Below, piece after piece: positions 1-8,723 of a stretch of 64,000 nucleotides of DNA. The DNA is from Schaedlerella glycyrrhizinilytica_A. Lineage in GTDB: Bacteria; Bacillota; Clostridia; Lachnospirales; Lachnospiraceae. Below the pieces are notes generated by a model. It searched no databases. It was not told where the DNA came from and was given only the letters and a program-made list of their open reading frames with translations. The translations under genes and the position numbers were made by a program. Each line of letters opens with the position of its first letter. The first letter of the stretch is position 1. The stretch lies in NCBI RefSeq assembly GCF_042852765.1, contig NZ_AP031414.1. One strand, 5' to 3'.

Positions 1-1983
1 GAAACAGGCGAGCTGGCGCTGGCAAAGGAATATTCACAGATTTACCGGATCGTACTGGAATTATTCGACAAGTTTACCGAACTGCTCGGTGAGGAACCGA
101 TTTCGATGAAAGAATATTGTGAGCTTCTGGATGCGGGACTGGAAGAAGCGAAAGTCGGCGTGATCCCGCCGAGTCTCGACCAGGTTGTCGTGGGAGATGT
201 AGAGCGTACGCGTCTGAATCATTTAAAAGTCCTGTTTTTTGTCGGGGCAAACGATACGCTGCTGCCCGGAAATCTGGGGCAGGGAGGTCTTTTATCGGAG
301 CGCGACCGGGCACATTTTTCGGAGAAGAAGATCGCGCTGTCACCGGGGGCGAAAGAAAAAACGTATATTCAGAAATTTTACCTGTATATGAATTTGACGA
401 AACCGTCCGACCGATTGATCCTTTCCTGGGCGAAAGCGTCGGGAGACGGAAAGGCGCTTCGCCCGGCTTATCTTGTGCAGGATCTGCGGCGGATGTTTCC
501 GGGGATCGCCGTGCAGGATGAGGATGCGAGGACGTTGTCGAAGCAGGAGCTGACCGGACGTGGTATGGCACAATATCTGGCGGCGGGACTCCGGAACCGG
601 CAGCAGGGGATTTCCGATTCCTGGAAGCAGCTTTACAGTTGGTATCTGTCCGTGGAAGCGGCGGAGAAATCCATCGCAGAACGGGAAACAGAACAGGCAA
701 CAGAGTCGGCAGCAGAACCGGGGAAAGATCCGACCACAGAAGCAGTGGAACGGATGGAACCAAGAGAAGCGGGACTTCTGCTTGACGCGGCATTTTACCG
801 GAAAGAGCCGGATCGGCTGAGGGAGGAGACTGCCGGGGCGTTGTTCGGAGATCCGAAACGGGTAAGTGTGACAAGGCTGGAACGATTTGCCGCCTGCGCG
901 TATGCTCATTTCCTGACGTATGGACTGCGGCTTTCCGAGCGGGAGCAGTATCAGTTTGAGGCGATGGATCTGGGGAATATCGCGCACCAGTCGATGGAAC
1001 GTTTTGCAAGAAAAGCGGATGAGCATCGGACAAAATGGACGGAGATGGATGAAGCTGTGCGAAGCAAACTGATCGATGCGAGCGTAGAGGAAAGTATCCT
1101 TGATTATGGAAATACCGTGCTTTACAGCAGCGCCCGAAATGAATACATGATCACGCGGATCAAAAAGCTGATCCGGCGTTCAGTCTGGGCATTGACGAAG
1201 CAGATGGAACAGAGTGATTTCCTGCCGAGCGGATATGAACTGCAGTTTGGAAGCGGGAAGATCGACCGGATCGATACTTGCGAGGATGAGAACTGTATTT
1301 ATGTCAAGGTGACAGATTACAAAACAGGGATGAAGACGTTTGATATTACCGCGTTTTATCATGGTCTGCAGCTGCAGCTTCCGGTTTATCTGAATGCGGC
1401 GATGGATCTGGAGGGACGGAAAACGAAAGCAAAAGAGATCGTCCCGGCGGGAATTTTCTATTATCGGATGCAGGATCCGCTTGTGGAAAAGGAGAGGGAC
1501 GATCAGATTCTGGAGACGAAGATTTTAAAAGAACTGCGGCTGGATGGCCTGGTCAATGCAGAGGAAGAGGTTCTTGCACATTTGGAGAAAAATCTGAGCG
1601 GAAATTCGGTACTGATCCCGGTCGGACGTAATAAGGACGGAAGCCTGAGCAAAACTTCCAAAGTTTTGACGCAGGGAGAATTCGCAGGATTTCTTCGTTA
1701 TACAAAAGAAAAAGAACAGGAATTAAAAACAAAGATTTTTGAGGGACATGCCGAGGCTGCGCCTTATGAACTGGGCGGAAGTACGGGATGTGATTACTGT
1801 GCATATCGGGATATTTGCGGATTCGATCCAAGACTGGACGGTTATGAATATCGAATCCTGGAGAAACTTTCCCGGGATGAGGTGATCGCGCAGATCTGCA
1901 GCCGGGCGCAGAAAATATCTGACCGCGCAGGGGAAGGCTTCGTAAACGAAGTGTGCAAGAATGGAAAGGAGGGGCAGGCATGA
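1..1983 (+). CDS. addB: AddB, ATP-dependent helicase/nuclease subunit B (5' partial)
   Basis: The frame is open from base 1, so the gene begins outside the window; about 660 C-terminal residues of a family that usually has about 1,150 are visible. AddB pairs with AddA to resect double-strand breaks. The C-terminal RecB-type nuclease domain can be seen: RLERFAACAYAHFLTYG supplies the first cluster cysteine, VTDYKTGMK is the PD-(D/E)XK core, and CDYCAYRDIC near the end supplies the remaining iron-sulfur cysteines. The AddB-type Fe-S staple is therefore intact. A Glu/Thr-rich linker precedes the nuclease domain. The stop overlaps the addA start, so the two are translationally coupled. Confidence 0.95.
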   Translation, partial: ETGELALAKEYSQIYRIVLELFDKFTELLGEEPISMKEYCELLDAGLEEAKVGVIPPSLDQVVVGDVERTRLNHLKVLFFVGANDTLLPGNLGQGGLLSERDRAHFSEKKIALSPGAKEKTYIQKFYLYMNLTKPSDRLILSWAKASGDGKALRPAYLVQDLRRMFPGIAVQDEDARTLSKQELTGRGMAQYLAAGLRNRQQGISDSWKQLYSWYLSVEAAEKSIAERETEQATESAAEPGKDPTTEAVERMEPREAGLLLDAAFYRKEPDRLREETAGALFGDPKRVSVTRLERFAACAYAHFLTYGLRLSEREQYQFEAMDLGNIAHQSMERFARKADEHRTKWTEMDEAVRSKLIDASVEESILDYGNTVLYSSARNEYMITRIKKLIRRSVWALTKQMEQSDFLPSGYELQFGSGKIDRIDTCEDENCIYVKVTDYKTGMKTFDITAFYHGLQLQLPVYLNAAMDLEGRKTKAKEIVPAGIFYYRMQDPLVEKERDDQILETKILKELRLDGLVNAEEEVLAHLEKNLSGNSVLIPVGRNKDGSLSKTSKVLTQGEFAGFLRYTKEKEQELKTKIFEGHAEAAPYELGGSTGCDYCAYRDICGFDPRLDGYEYRILEKLSRDEVIAQICSRAQKISDRAGEGFVNEVCKNGKEGQA

Positions 1984-4900
1984 GCGTAAAATGGACAGAA
2001 GAACAGCAGAAAGTGATCGACCTGCGAAACCGGAATATTCTTGTATCGGCGGCAGCAGGATCGGGTAAAACCGCAGTCCTCGTAGAACGGATCATCCAAA
2101 TGCTGACGGATCGGGAACATCCGGTGGATGTGGACCGGCTTTTGATCGTGACCTTTACCGAGGCTGCGGCAGCGGAGATGAAAGAACGGATCCGGGAAGC
2201 GATCGAAAAAGCGTTGGAGGCAGATCCGGGAAATGTAAATCTGCAGAGGCAGGCAACGTTGATCCACAGTGCGCCGATCACAACGATCCACAGTTTCTGT
2301 CTGTCGGTGATCCGGGATCACTTTCATGTGATCGACATCGATCCGGGATTCCGGATTGCAGAAGAGGGAGAATTGAAGCTTCTGAAACAGGATGTACTCG
2401 AAGAATTATTGGAAGCATGCTATGCGGATGGGACGGAAGAGTTTCTGGAAATGGCGGAAAAGTTCGGCGGCGGAAGAAACGATAAAAAGCTGGAAGAACA
2501 GATTTTAAAGCTGTATGAGTATTCCCGAAGCTATCCGCAGCCAAAACGATGGTTGGAGCAGTGTGCCGAACAGTATAGAAATGATGGAAATGAACCGGAA
2601 TTTATATCGCAAGCAATGAATCGGATCGGTCAGTATCTGAAAGATATACTGGAAGTCCTGCGGGAGGGAATCCGCATATGCGAAGAACCGGACGGTCCAT
2701 ATATGCAGGCGGATATTTTGGAAGCGGATTTGAAGATGTTGGAGAGAGCGGCGGTAGCCGTTTCGTTTTCTGAAATGTATGAACAGCTTTCTTCTTTAAA
2801 ATGGAAGCGGCTTTCCACGAAGAAAGATGAAAGTGTCTCGCCGGAAAAAAGGGAGCAGATCAAAGCTTTGCGCGGTGGGGTGAAAAAGCTTGTGGGAGAC
2901 CTTACGGAAGCCTATTTTTACGAAGCGCCTGAGGAGATTTTTAAAGATCTGGAAGATTCCTACAAGACGATGTGTACATTTACGGAACTGGTGAACCGGT
3001 TTGCGGATGCATTTGCGGAGAAAAAGCAGAGTAAAAATCTGATCGATTTCGGAGACATGGAACAGTTCGCGCTTCGTATTTTAACAGAAGAAGTGGATGG
3101 GGAATTGAAGCCGTCTGTGACGGCGAGAGAATATCAGGAGCAGTTTGCCGAAGTGATGATCGATGAGTATCAGGACAGCAACCTGATCCAGGAGGCGATT
3201 CTGACAAGTGTATCGACGGTGAGCCGCGGAGACTATAATGTTTTCATGGTCGGGGATGTGAAGCAGAGTATTTACCGGTTCCGGCTTTCCAGACCGGAAT
3301 TGTTTATGGAGAAATACGACACATACAGTTTGGACGACAGTGTGTGCCAGCGGATCGATCTTCACAAAAATTTCCGGAGCAGGACGGAAGTGCTGGACGG
3401 AGCAAATTATATTTTCCGGCGGATCATGCGAAAGGAACTGGGAGGAATCTGCTACGATGATCAGGCGGCTCTTTACCCGGGAGCGGCATTTGAACCGGTG
3501 ATGCGGAGGGACGGCACATCGGAGTTTGAGGCGGAACTTCTGCTTGTAGATCCGACAGGGGATATGGAAGCAAAAGAACTGGAAGCGCGGATCGTTGCGC
3601 ATCGTATCCGGGAATTGGTGCAAAATGGTGTGGTGACGGATAAAAAGACCGGAAAGCTTCGGAGGGCGCAGTACAGGGATATTGTGATCCTGACCCGAAG
3701 CATCAAAGGCTGGGCGGATGTGTACGCATCGGTGCTTGCTGAGGAGGGGATTCCGGCTTATGCGGGAAGCCGGGAGGGATATTTTGAAACGTATGAGGTC
3801 AGCGTTCTTTTGGATTATCTGAAAATTCTGGATAATATGCGGCAGGATCTTCCTCTTGCGGCGGTGCTGACATCTCCGTTTGTGGGACTGAACGCACAGC
3901 AGCTGGCAGAGATCAAAACGGCGGCAAAAGCAAAGGCGTGCGAAATGGCAGATGATGAAAAGGCGCATGAAACGGCACATGAAACGGAAGACGATGAAAA
4001 AGCATGTGAATCGGGAAATTTCTTTTATGAAGCGGTACATCGTGCGGCAGAAGAACATACCGGAGAAATCGGCGCGAAACTTCGGAAATTTTACCGGCAG
4101 GTTGAACGTTTCCGGGAAATGATCCCTTATACGCCGATCCATGAATTGTTGTGGCGGATTTTGGAGGAGACCGGATATGGACTTTATATCAGCGCAATGC
4201 CGGGCGGAGAACAGCGGGCGGCAAATGTGGAGATGCTCGTGGAGAAAGCTGCAGTGTTTGAGGGAACAAGTTATAAAGGTCTGTTTCATTTTGTGCGGTA
4301 TATTGAACAATTGCGGAAGTATGACGTGGATTACGGGGAGGCAAATATTGCCGATGAACAGGCGGATACGGTGCGGATCATGAGTATCCATAAGAGCAAA
4401 GGTCTGGAATTTCCGATCGTGTTTGTGGCAGGAATGGGAAAACGCTTTAATATGATGGATATCACAGGAAATCTGATCATCCATCCGGAGTGGGGCGTGG
4501 GGATCGATACGGTCGATCTGGAAAGGAGGACGAAGATCCCGACACTTCTGAAAAAAGTGATCCAGCAGGAAGTAAAGCTGGAAACTCTTGGGGAAGAACT
4601 GCGCGTACTTTATGTGGCGCTGACCCGTGCGAAAGAAAAACTGATCATGGTAGGAACTGTTGATGAAAAGACTGTGGAACATGTACGTAAGATGCAGGAA
4701 ACGGAACAGGAACAGCCGGGGGAAACGGGATATGAACAGCCACGGAAATCGGAACAGGAGATCACACCGCTTTCTTTCCATCAGCTTACGAAAGCCAGAT
4801 CGTATATGGACTGGGTGACGGCGGCGGTTCTCGGAGAAGAGACGCCGATCAAGGTGGAGGTTGCATCGCTTTGGGATGTGGAACTGGAAAATCATGCAGA

Positions 4901-5687
4901 GGAAAAAGGCGATGAGATCGCACGGGATGTATTGGAACATTGGAACACGGAGACCGTTTATGATGAAGAACTTCGGAAACATCTGGAAGAGCAGGGCTCT
5001 TTTTCTTATCCGTATCGGGAAGAACAGAAAATGCAGTTGAAATTTACCGTATCGGAATTGAAAAAGCATGCGTATCTGAAAGAAGAAAGCGGAGAAATCT
5101 TGTACGAGGAACCGGAAATGGTTCCGCTGATCCCGAAATTTATGCAGGAAACCGAAGAATTAAAGGGCGCGTCCAGAGGAAGCGCTTACCATAAAGTGCT
5201 GGAACTGCTGGATTTTTCTGAGGAATATAAGGAAGAAACATTCGGCGTACAGCTTGGAGAACAGATCCGGCGATTTCAGGAAGAGGGACGGCTGTCGAAA
5301 GAAATGGCAGACTGCATCCGACTACCGGATATTCTGCGGTTTTTGAACAGCGGAGCCGGAAAAAGGATGCGGGCGGCAGCGAGAGCAGGATGCCTCTGGA
5401 GAGAGCAGCCGTTTGTGCTTGGAGTTCCGGCATCAGAGATCTATTCGGAGATCCAAAGTGAGGAAATGATCCTTGTGCAGGGGATCATCGACGTTTGTTT
5501 TGAGGAAAACGGAGAACTGGTCGTGCTGGATTATAAGACGGACCGGGTGCGTAAGGCGGAGGAACTGCGGGAAAAATATCATGCGCAGCTGGATTATTAT
5601 GCGGAGGCTTTGGAACAGCTTTTAAAGAAACCGGTCAAAGAGAAGATCATTTATTCCTTTACACTGCAGGAGGAAATCAGATGTTAG
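1980..5687 (+). CDS. addA: AddA, ATP-dependent helicase/nuclease subunit A
   Basis: A UvrD/Rep-type superfamily 1 helicase of 1,235 residues with a C-terminal nuclease, the partner of AddB in break resection. SAAAGSGKTAVL near residue 32 is Walker A, DEYQDSN is the Walker B region, VGDVKQSIYRFR and RIMSIHKSKGLEFP are later helicase motifs, and LYVALTRAKEKL is motif VI. The nuclease core is IIDVCFEENGELVVLDYKTD near the C terminus. The ATG at 1980 is chosen because AAAGGAGGGG lies 6-15 nt upstream and ATGA overlaps the addB stop. A short acidic insert rich in Glu, Asp, Ala and His (about 3945-4015) sits between helicase motifs and looks like a variable linker. Confidence 0.96.
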   Translation: MSVKWTEEQQKVIDLRNRNILVSAAAGSGKTAVLVERIIQMLTDREHPVDVDRLLIVTFTEAAAAEMKERIREAIEKALEADPGNVNLQRQATLIHSAPITTIHSFCLSVIRDHFHVIDIDPGFRIAEEGELKLLKQDVLEELLEACYADGTEEFLEMAEKFGGGRNDKKLEEQILKLYEYSRSYPQPKRWLEQCAEQYRNDGNEPEFISQAMNRIGQYLKDILEVLREGIRICEEPDGPYMQADILEADLKMLERAAVAVSFSEMYEQLSSLKWKRLSTKKDESVSPEKREQIKALRGGVKKLVGDLTEAYFYEAPEEIFKDLEDSYKTMCTFTELVNRFADAFAEKKQSKNLIDFGDMEQFALRILTEEVDGELKPSVTAREYQEQFAEVMIDEYQDSNLIQEAILTSVSTVSRGDYNVFMVGDVKQSIYRFRLSRPELFMEKYDTYSLDDSVCQRIDLHKNFRSRTEVLDGANYIFRRIMRKELGGICYDDQAALYPGAAFEPVMRRDGTSEFEAELLLVDPTGDMEAKELEARIVAHRIRELVQNGVVTDKKTGKLRRAQYRDIVILTRSIKGWADVYASVLAEEGIPAYAGSREGYFETYEVSVLLDYLKILDNMRQDLPLAAVLTSPFVGLNAQQLAEIKTAAKAKACEMADDEKAHETAHETEDDEKACESGNFFYEAVHRAAEEHTGEIGAKLRKFYRQVERFREMIPYTPIHELLWRILEETGYGLYISAMPGGEQRAANVEMLVEKAAVFEGTSYKGLFHFVRYIEQLRKYDVDYGEANIADEQADTVRIMSIHKSKGLEFPIVFVAGMGKRFNMMDITGNLIIHPEWGVGIDTVDLERRTKIPTLLKKVIQQEVKLETLGEELRVLYVALTRAKEKLIMVGTVDEKTVEHVRKMQETEQEQPGETGYEQPRKSEQEITPLSFHQLTKARSYMDWVTAAVLGEETPIKVEVASLWDVELENHAEEKGDEIARDVLEHWNTETVYDEELRKHLEEQGSFSYPYREEQKMQLKFTVSELKKHAYLKEESGEILYEEPEMVPLIPKFMQETEELKGASRGSAYHKVLELLDFSEEYKEETFGVQLGEQIRRFQEEGRLSKEMADCIRLPDILRFLNSGAGKRMRAAARAGCLWREQPFVLGVPASEIYSEIQSEEMILVQGIIDVCFEENGELVVLDYKTDRVRKAEELREKYHAQLDYYAEALEQLLKKPVKEKIIYSFTLQEEIRC

Positions 5688-5932
5688 TGTTTTATTTTGT
5701 GTTTCTCAATCTGTTTACATTTTTTCTGTTTGCGGAAGATAAGAAACGGGCGAGAAAAGAAATGTGGCGCATTCCGGAGCGTACGCTGCTTTTGTTTGCA
5801 TTATTCGGCGGATCTGTCGGCGCGCTTGCGGGAATGTATCTGTGCCGACATAAGACAAGGAAGTGGAAATTCCGGATCGGTGTGCCGGTGATGCTGGCAG
5901 GGCAGATCATGCTGGGGGCGATAATATGGTAA
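5681..5932 (+). CDS. DUF1294 small membrane protein
   Basis: An 83-residue protein with an N-terminal hydrophobic helix, a basic stretch and two further hydrophobic segments. The pattern LFALFGGSVGALAGMYLCRH followed by KTRKWKF matches the DUF1294 family of small integral membrane proteins of unknown function. The ATG lies inside the last codons of addA, so it is probably translated from the same transcript. A terminator follows at once. Its place next to addAB is positional only; no repair role is shown. Confidence 0.85.
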   Translation: MLVFYFVFLNLFTFFLFAEDKKRARKEMWRIPERTLLLFALFGGSVGALAGMYLCRHKTRKWKFRIGVPVMLAGQIMLGAIIW

Positions 5933-5933
5933 A

Positions 5934-5967
5934 GAGAGGGAGTCGGAGTGATCCGATTCTCTTTTTC
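5934..5967 (+). terminator. Rho-independent terminator after addBA-DUF1294
   Basis: AGTCGGA and TCCGATT pair around a GTGA tetraloop, extended by weaker pairs, and CTCTTTTTCTTT follows. It begins right after the DUF1294 stop. Confidence 0.8.
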
Positions 5968-6004
5968 TTTAGAAAATCTTTGGAATTTCTTTTAAATATC
6001 CATG

Positions 6005-6033
6005 TTGACAAACAATATTATACAGCATATAAT
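6005..6033 (+). promoter_or_regulatory. Consensus sigma-A promoter of the padR module
   Basis: TTGACA (6005-6010), 17 nt, TATAAT (6028-6033): a perfect match in both hexamers and spacing. Such a strong promoter ahead of a PadR gene implies tight repression; see the two palindromes that overlap and follow it. Confidence 0.9.
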
Positions 6034-6035
6034 AT
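6015..6035. promoter_or_regulatory. Candidate PadR operator 1
   Basis: Inverted repeat ATATTATA - CAGCA - TATAATAT with 8-bp arms. The right arm covers the -10 hexamer, so a dimer bound here would block RNA polymerase. Assignment to the PadR protein encoded just downstream is inference. Confidence 0.55.
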
Positions 6036-6060
6036 AGACAAATAAATAATATTGATAAAG

Positions 6061-6074
6061 TTACAATATTGTAA
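6061..6074. promoter_or_regulatory. Candidate PadR operator 2
   Basis: TTACAATATTGTAA is a perfect 14-bp palindrome lying about 20 bp downstream of the expected transcription start and next to the ribosome binding site AAAGGGGTG. Its place between promoter and start codon suits a roadblock operator. Confidence 0.55.
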
Positions 6075-6086
6075 AGGGGTGATTCA

Positions 6087-6410
6087 ATGGTTTTTAATAC
6101 CGGAGCAGCGCTTTTGGACGCCATTGTGTTGGCAGTCGTGTCACGGGAAAAAGACGGAACCTACGGATATAAGATCACACAGGATGTGCGAAAGGCGATC
6201 GATGTATCGGAATCTACATTATATCCGGTTTTAAGAAGACTTCAAAAAGATGAATGTCTGGAAGTTTATGACATGCAGTTCGACGGAAGAAACCGACGAT
6301 ATTATAAAGTGACAGAAAAAGGAATGGCGCAGTTGAATTTATATAAGATTGAGTGGAAGAATTATTCTAAGAAGATTCGGGATATTTTTGAGGGAGGTGT
6401 TGCTGAATGA
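6087..6410 (+). CDS. PadR family transcriptional regulator
   Basis: A 107-residue winged-helix protein. Typical PadR features are DGTYGYKITQDVRKAI (recognition region), SESTLYPVLRRLQKDECLEV and the wing GRNRRYYKVTEKG; a short C-terminal helix serves for dimerisation. Start ATG 6087 follows AAAGGGGTG. It overlaps the next gene by ATGA. PadR proteins of this size usually repress the gene cluster they head, often linked to membrane stress; the ligand cannot be read from the sequence. Confidence 0.93.
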   Translation: MVFNTGAALLDAIVLAVVSREKDGTYGYKITQDVRKAIDVSESTLYPVLRRLQKDECLEVYDMQFDGRNRRYYKVTEKGMAQLNLYKIEWKNYSKKIRDIFEGGVAE

Positions 6411-7207
6411 ATCGGATCGAATTTATGGATCAGCTGAAAGACTTGCTCCGTGAGATTTCAGCAGAAGAGCGAGAGGAAGCATTACAGTATTATGAAGATT
6501 ATTTTGCAGATGCGGGAGAGGAACATGAGGCGGAGGTGATCCGGGAACTGGGAAGCCCGCAGAAAGTAGCTGCTACGATCAAAGCAGATCTGAAATGCGG
6601 AAGTACGGATGCCGGACTATTTACAGAATGCGGATATGAAGACGAACGCTTTACCGCAAAGGCAATGCCGGCGAAGAGAAGCGCTGGGGATGAAAAGCAG
6701 GAAAGTACGCAGGAGAGCGGAAGCGGATACCGATACAATCGAGGAACAGAAGCAGAAAGAAACGGACAGGAGAAGAACGGTTATAGTTACCGGAATCCGG
6801 ATCCGCAGGAGCAGAAGAAGCCTGCGACAAGTCTCGGACTTAAGATTTTGTTGATTATTCTGATCATTTTGATCGGAATCCCGGTTGTGATCCCGCTCGG
6901 AATCGCATTGATCTGTCTGGTGATCTCACTGGTAATTGCAGCATATGCTTTTTTGGCAGGTTTGGTACTCGGAGCGGTTGGAGTTTTGATCGCGGGGATT
7001 GCGGTAACTGTGATCGGAGTGATGTTGTTTACCGTAGCCGTTCCTGCGGCACTTCTGACAACGGGAACGGGCGTACTGGTCACAGTTGTGGGATTGATCG
7101 CAACGGCTGCAACCGTGAAACTTTGTATCGTGATGTATCCGGCAATGTTCCGTATGGTCGTGAACATTTGCAGAATGCCGTTTCATAGAAGAAAGGTGGT
7201 GTCTTAA
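6407..7207 (+). CDS. DUF1700 (HAAS-domain) membrane protein
   Basis: A 266-residue protein. The N terminus (MDQLKDLLREISAEEREEAL, then YYEDYFADAG) is the helical HAAS/DUF1700 domain that routinely accompanies PadR regulators. A polar linker of about 70 residues follows, then four closely packed hydrophobic segments from about residue 145 to 235. It is coupled to padR by ATGA overlap. Known genomic association with PadR suggests it is the membrane partner in signalling; its biochemical role is unknown. Confidence 0.88.
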   Translation: MNRIEFMDQLKDLLREISAEEREEALQYYEDYFADAGEEHEAEVIRELGSPQKVAATIKADLKCGSTDAGLFTECGYEDERFTAKAMPAKRSAGDEKQESTQESGSGYRYNRGTEAERNGQEKNGYSYRNPDPQEQKKPATSLGLKILLIILIILIGIPVVIPLGIALICLVISLVIAAYAFLAGLVLGAVGVLIAGIAVTVIGVMLFTVAVPAALLTTGTGVLVTVVGLIATAATVKLCIVMYPAMFRMVVNICRMPFHRRKVVS

Positions 7208-7210
7208 TAT

Positions 7211-8110
7211 ATGAAGAAAGGCTGGAAGATTTTCTGGATCATTTGTGCAAGCCTGACAGGGATCGGAGCGGCGCTTTGTATCGGAGGTGCTGTGATGGGG
7301 GCAGATTTTTATGAGGTAGAAGCTGCGCTTCACACACGTCCCGGTTGGGGATGGATAGATGAGAACGAATATTATGATGACGACTATGACGATTACGATG
7401 ACTATGCAGAAACGGAATACTGTGACGGAACAAGACAGCATGCGCCGCAGCCGGCAGCAGACAGTATGGAATTTCAGGGGATCACAGAATTAGATGTGGA
7501 CGTTAATTATCTGAAAGTCTGGATCCGGGAGAGTGAGGAAAGTGAAGTGAGAACAGAACTTTTCAACATTCCGGAAGAGGTGAAAGATAACTTGTTGATC
7601 TATCAGGAGGGCTCGGAACTCAATGTGGAAATCCGAAGAATGAGCGAAGTGATCAAAAAGATGAAGAACCGGGGTGAGGAGGCTGGAATAACGATCTGGA
7701 TCCCGAAAAACCTGGAAATGCATTCGGTCTCTCTTTCCTGCGGTGCGGGAGAACTGGTGGTGGATAACATCCGGACAGCGGAACTCGATCTGGAAGTCGG
7801 GGCAGGAACCGCAGAGATCACGGATTTCACCGCAGATCAGTTAGACGTAAGTTGTGACGTGGGTGAAGTAGTTGTCGCAGGTACTGCGAACGTGGAAAGT
7901 CAGATCGAATGTGGAATCGGCGCCGTGACATATCAGGCAAACGGTGCGAAAGAAGATTACTCTTATGATCTGGAATGCGGAGTGGGAACGATCGGTATCG
8001 GAGAGGAAGAATTTAGCAGTATAGAGACAGAAAAGAGACAGGCGGGAGCCGGAGCGTTGATCGATGTGGAGTGTAATATCGGAACTGTATTGATCACATT
8101 TACAGAATAA
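7211..8110 (+). CDS. DUF4097 beta-strand-repeat envelope protein
   Basis: A 299-residue protein with an N-terminal membrane anchor (FWIICASLTGIGAALCIGGAV), an extraordinarily Asp/Tyr-rich linker (about residues 55-75) and a C-terminal DUF4097/LiaG-like beta-helical region with repeating D-V-x-x-G-x-G patterns (VEVGAGTAEITDF, VSCDVGEVVVAG, LECGVGTIGIG). It should be exported and membrane-anchored. Four bases separate it from the DUF1700 gene. The fold family is known from envelope-stress operons; the molecular function is not. Confidence 0.86.
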   Translation: MKKGWKIFWIICASLTGIGAALCIGGAVMGADFYEVEAALHTRPGWGWIDENEYYDDDYDDYDDYAETEYCDGTRQHAPQPAADSMEFQGITELDVDVNYLKVWIRESEESEVRTELFNIPEEVKDNLLIYQEGSELNVEIRRMSEVIKKMKNRGEEAGITIWIPKNLEMHSVSLSCGAGELVVDNIRTAELDLEVGAGTAEITDFTADQLDVSCDVGEVVVAGTANVESQIECGIGAVTYQANGAKEDYSYDLECGVGTIGIGEEEFSSIETEKRQAGAGALIDVECNIGTVLITFTE

Positions 8111-8127
8111 GAAGAGGTGTATATAAT

Positions 8128-8310
8128 ATGAAGAAACTATTTCGTTCAAGAGAAAACAGGATGATCTGTGGTGTATGCGGAGGTGTCGCCGAGTATTTCA
8201 ACATCGATCCGACACTGGTACGGCTTGGCTGGGTACTTGTCGCGGCATGCAGCTTCGGGACCGGGATTGTGGCATACTTTATCGCGGCGATCATTATGCC
8301 GGATGCATGA
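8128..8310 (+). CDS. PspC domain protein
   Basis: Sixty residues consisting almost wholly of one PspC domain: KKLFRSRENRMICGVCGGVAEYFNIDPTLVRLGWVL followed by a hydrophobic helix ending AAIIMPDA. PspC proteins are small inner-membrane proteins of the phage-shock response. It closes the PadR/DUF1700/DUF4097 module, with an 18-nt gap and a GAAGAGGTG binding site. Confidence 0.92.
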   Translation: MKKLFRSRENRMICGVCGGVAEYFNIDPTLVRLGWVLVAACSFGTGIVAYFIAAIIMPDA

Positions 8311-8337
8311 TTTGCGCATAAAATTCCGGAAACAGTG

Positions 8338-8366
8338 TTGACAAATCCTTTTTTGCCCGATATGAT
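8338..8366 (+). promoter_or_regulatory. Promoter of the valS leader
   Basis: TTGACA (8338-8343), 17 nt, TATGAT (8361-8366). It lies directly before the T-box leader, so transcription should begin near 8373. Confidence 0.85.
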
Positions 8367-8399
8367 AGTCTTTAGTTGATTTTTCAATACAGCAAAAGA

Positions 8400-8662
8400 C
8401 AAAGTGGTAGTGAGGAAGAGGAGTACACATACTCTGTCTGTCAGAGAGAGTTGTCCATCGGCTGAAAGGCAGCTTCAGAATCAGGATTGTGGAAGGTAGC
8501 TTCTGAACCGGACAGTCGAACCGAAAGCGTGGGAATCAGGAAGAACCCGGCAGAGGATGAGGTTGTTTCGTGGTGGTTTACGTTACAGAACCAAGAGTGA
8601 CAAAAAAGGTGGTACCGCGGATATGTTTCGCCCTTTGCAGCAATGCAAAGGGCTTTTTCTTT
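8400..8662 (+). ncRNA. T-box leader of valS
   Basis: The hallmark T-box sequence AAGGTGGTACCGCG lies at 8606-8619, and GAGAGAGTTGTCC (about 8442) resembles the conserved Stem I base. Uncharged tRNA-Val binding would favour antitermination and valS expression. A GTA at 8496-8498, in a purine-flanked internal loop on the 3' side of Stem I, is the likely specifier, which fits valine; this was placed by eye and is less sure than the T-box itself. The 5' edge is approximate. Confidence 0.92.
8630..8662 (+). terminator. T-box regulated terminator
   Basis: GCCCTTTGCA - GCAA - TGCAAAGGGC, ten perfect pairs, followed by TTTTTCTTTT. It competes with the antiterminator that contains the T-box sequence 11 nt upstream. 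Confidence 0.92.
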
Positions 8663-8723
8663 TGAAAATGTGAAAAAAGAGTGAAGAAGACAAAAAAGCG
8701 GGGGAATTTGTAAAGGAGGCACT

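Noticed and set aside
3081..5069. A 662-residue open frame on the minus strand opposite addA
   Set aside because: It is an antisense shadow of addA: low-complexity in Phe, His and Arg, no ribosome site, no recognisable domain. The same holds for long minus frames opposite valS (8988-10268) and ltaS (12438-13346).
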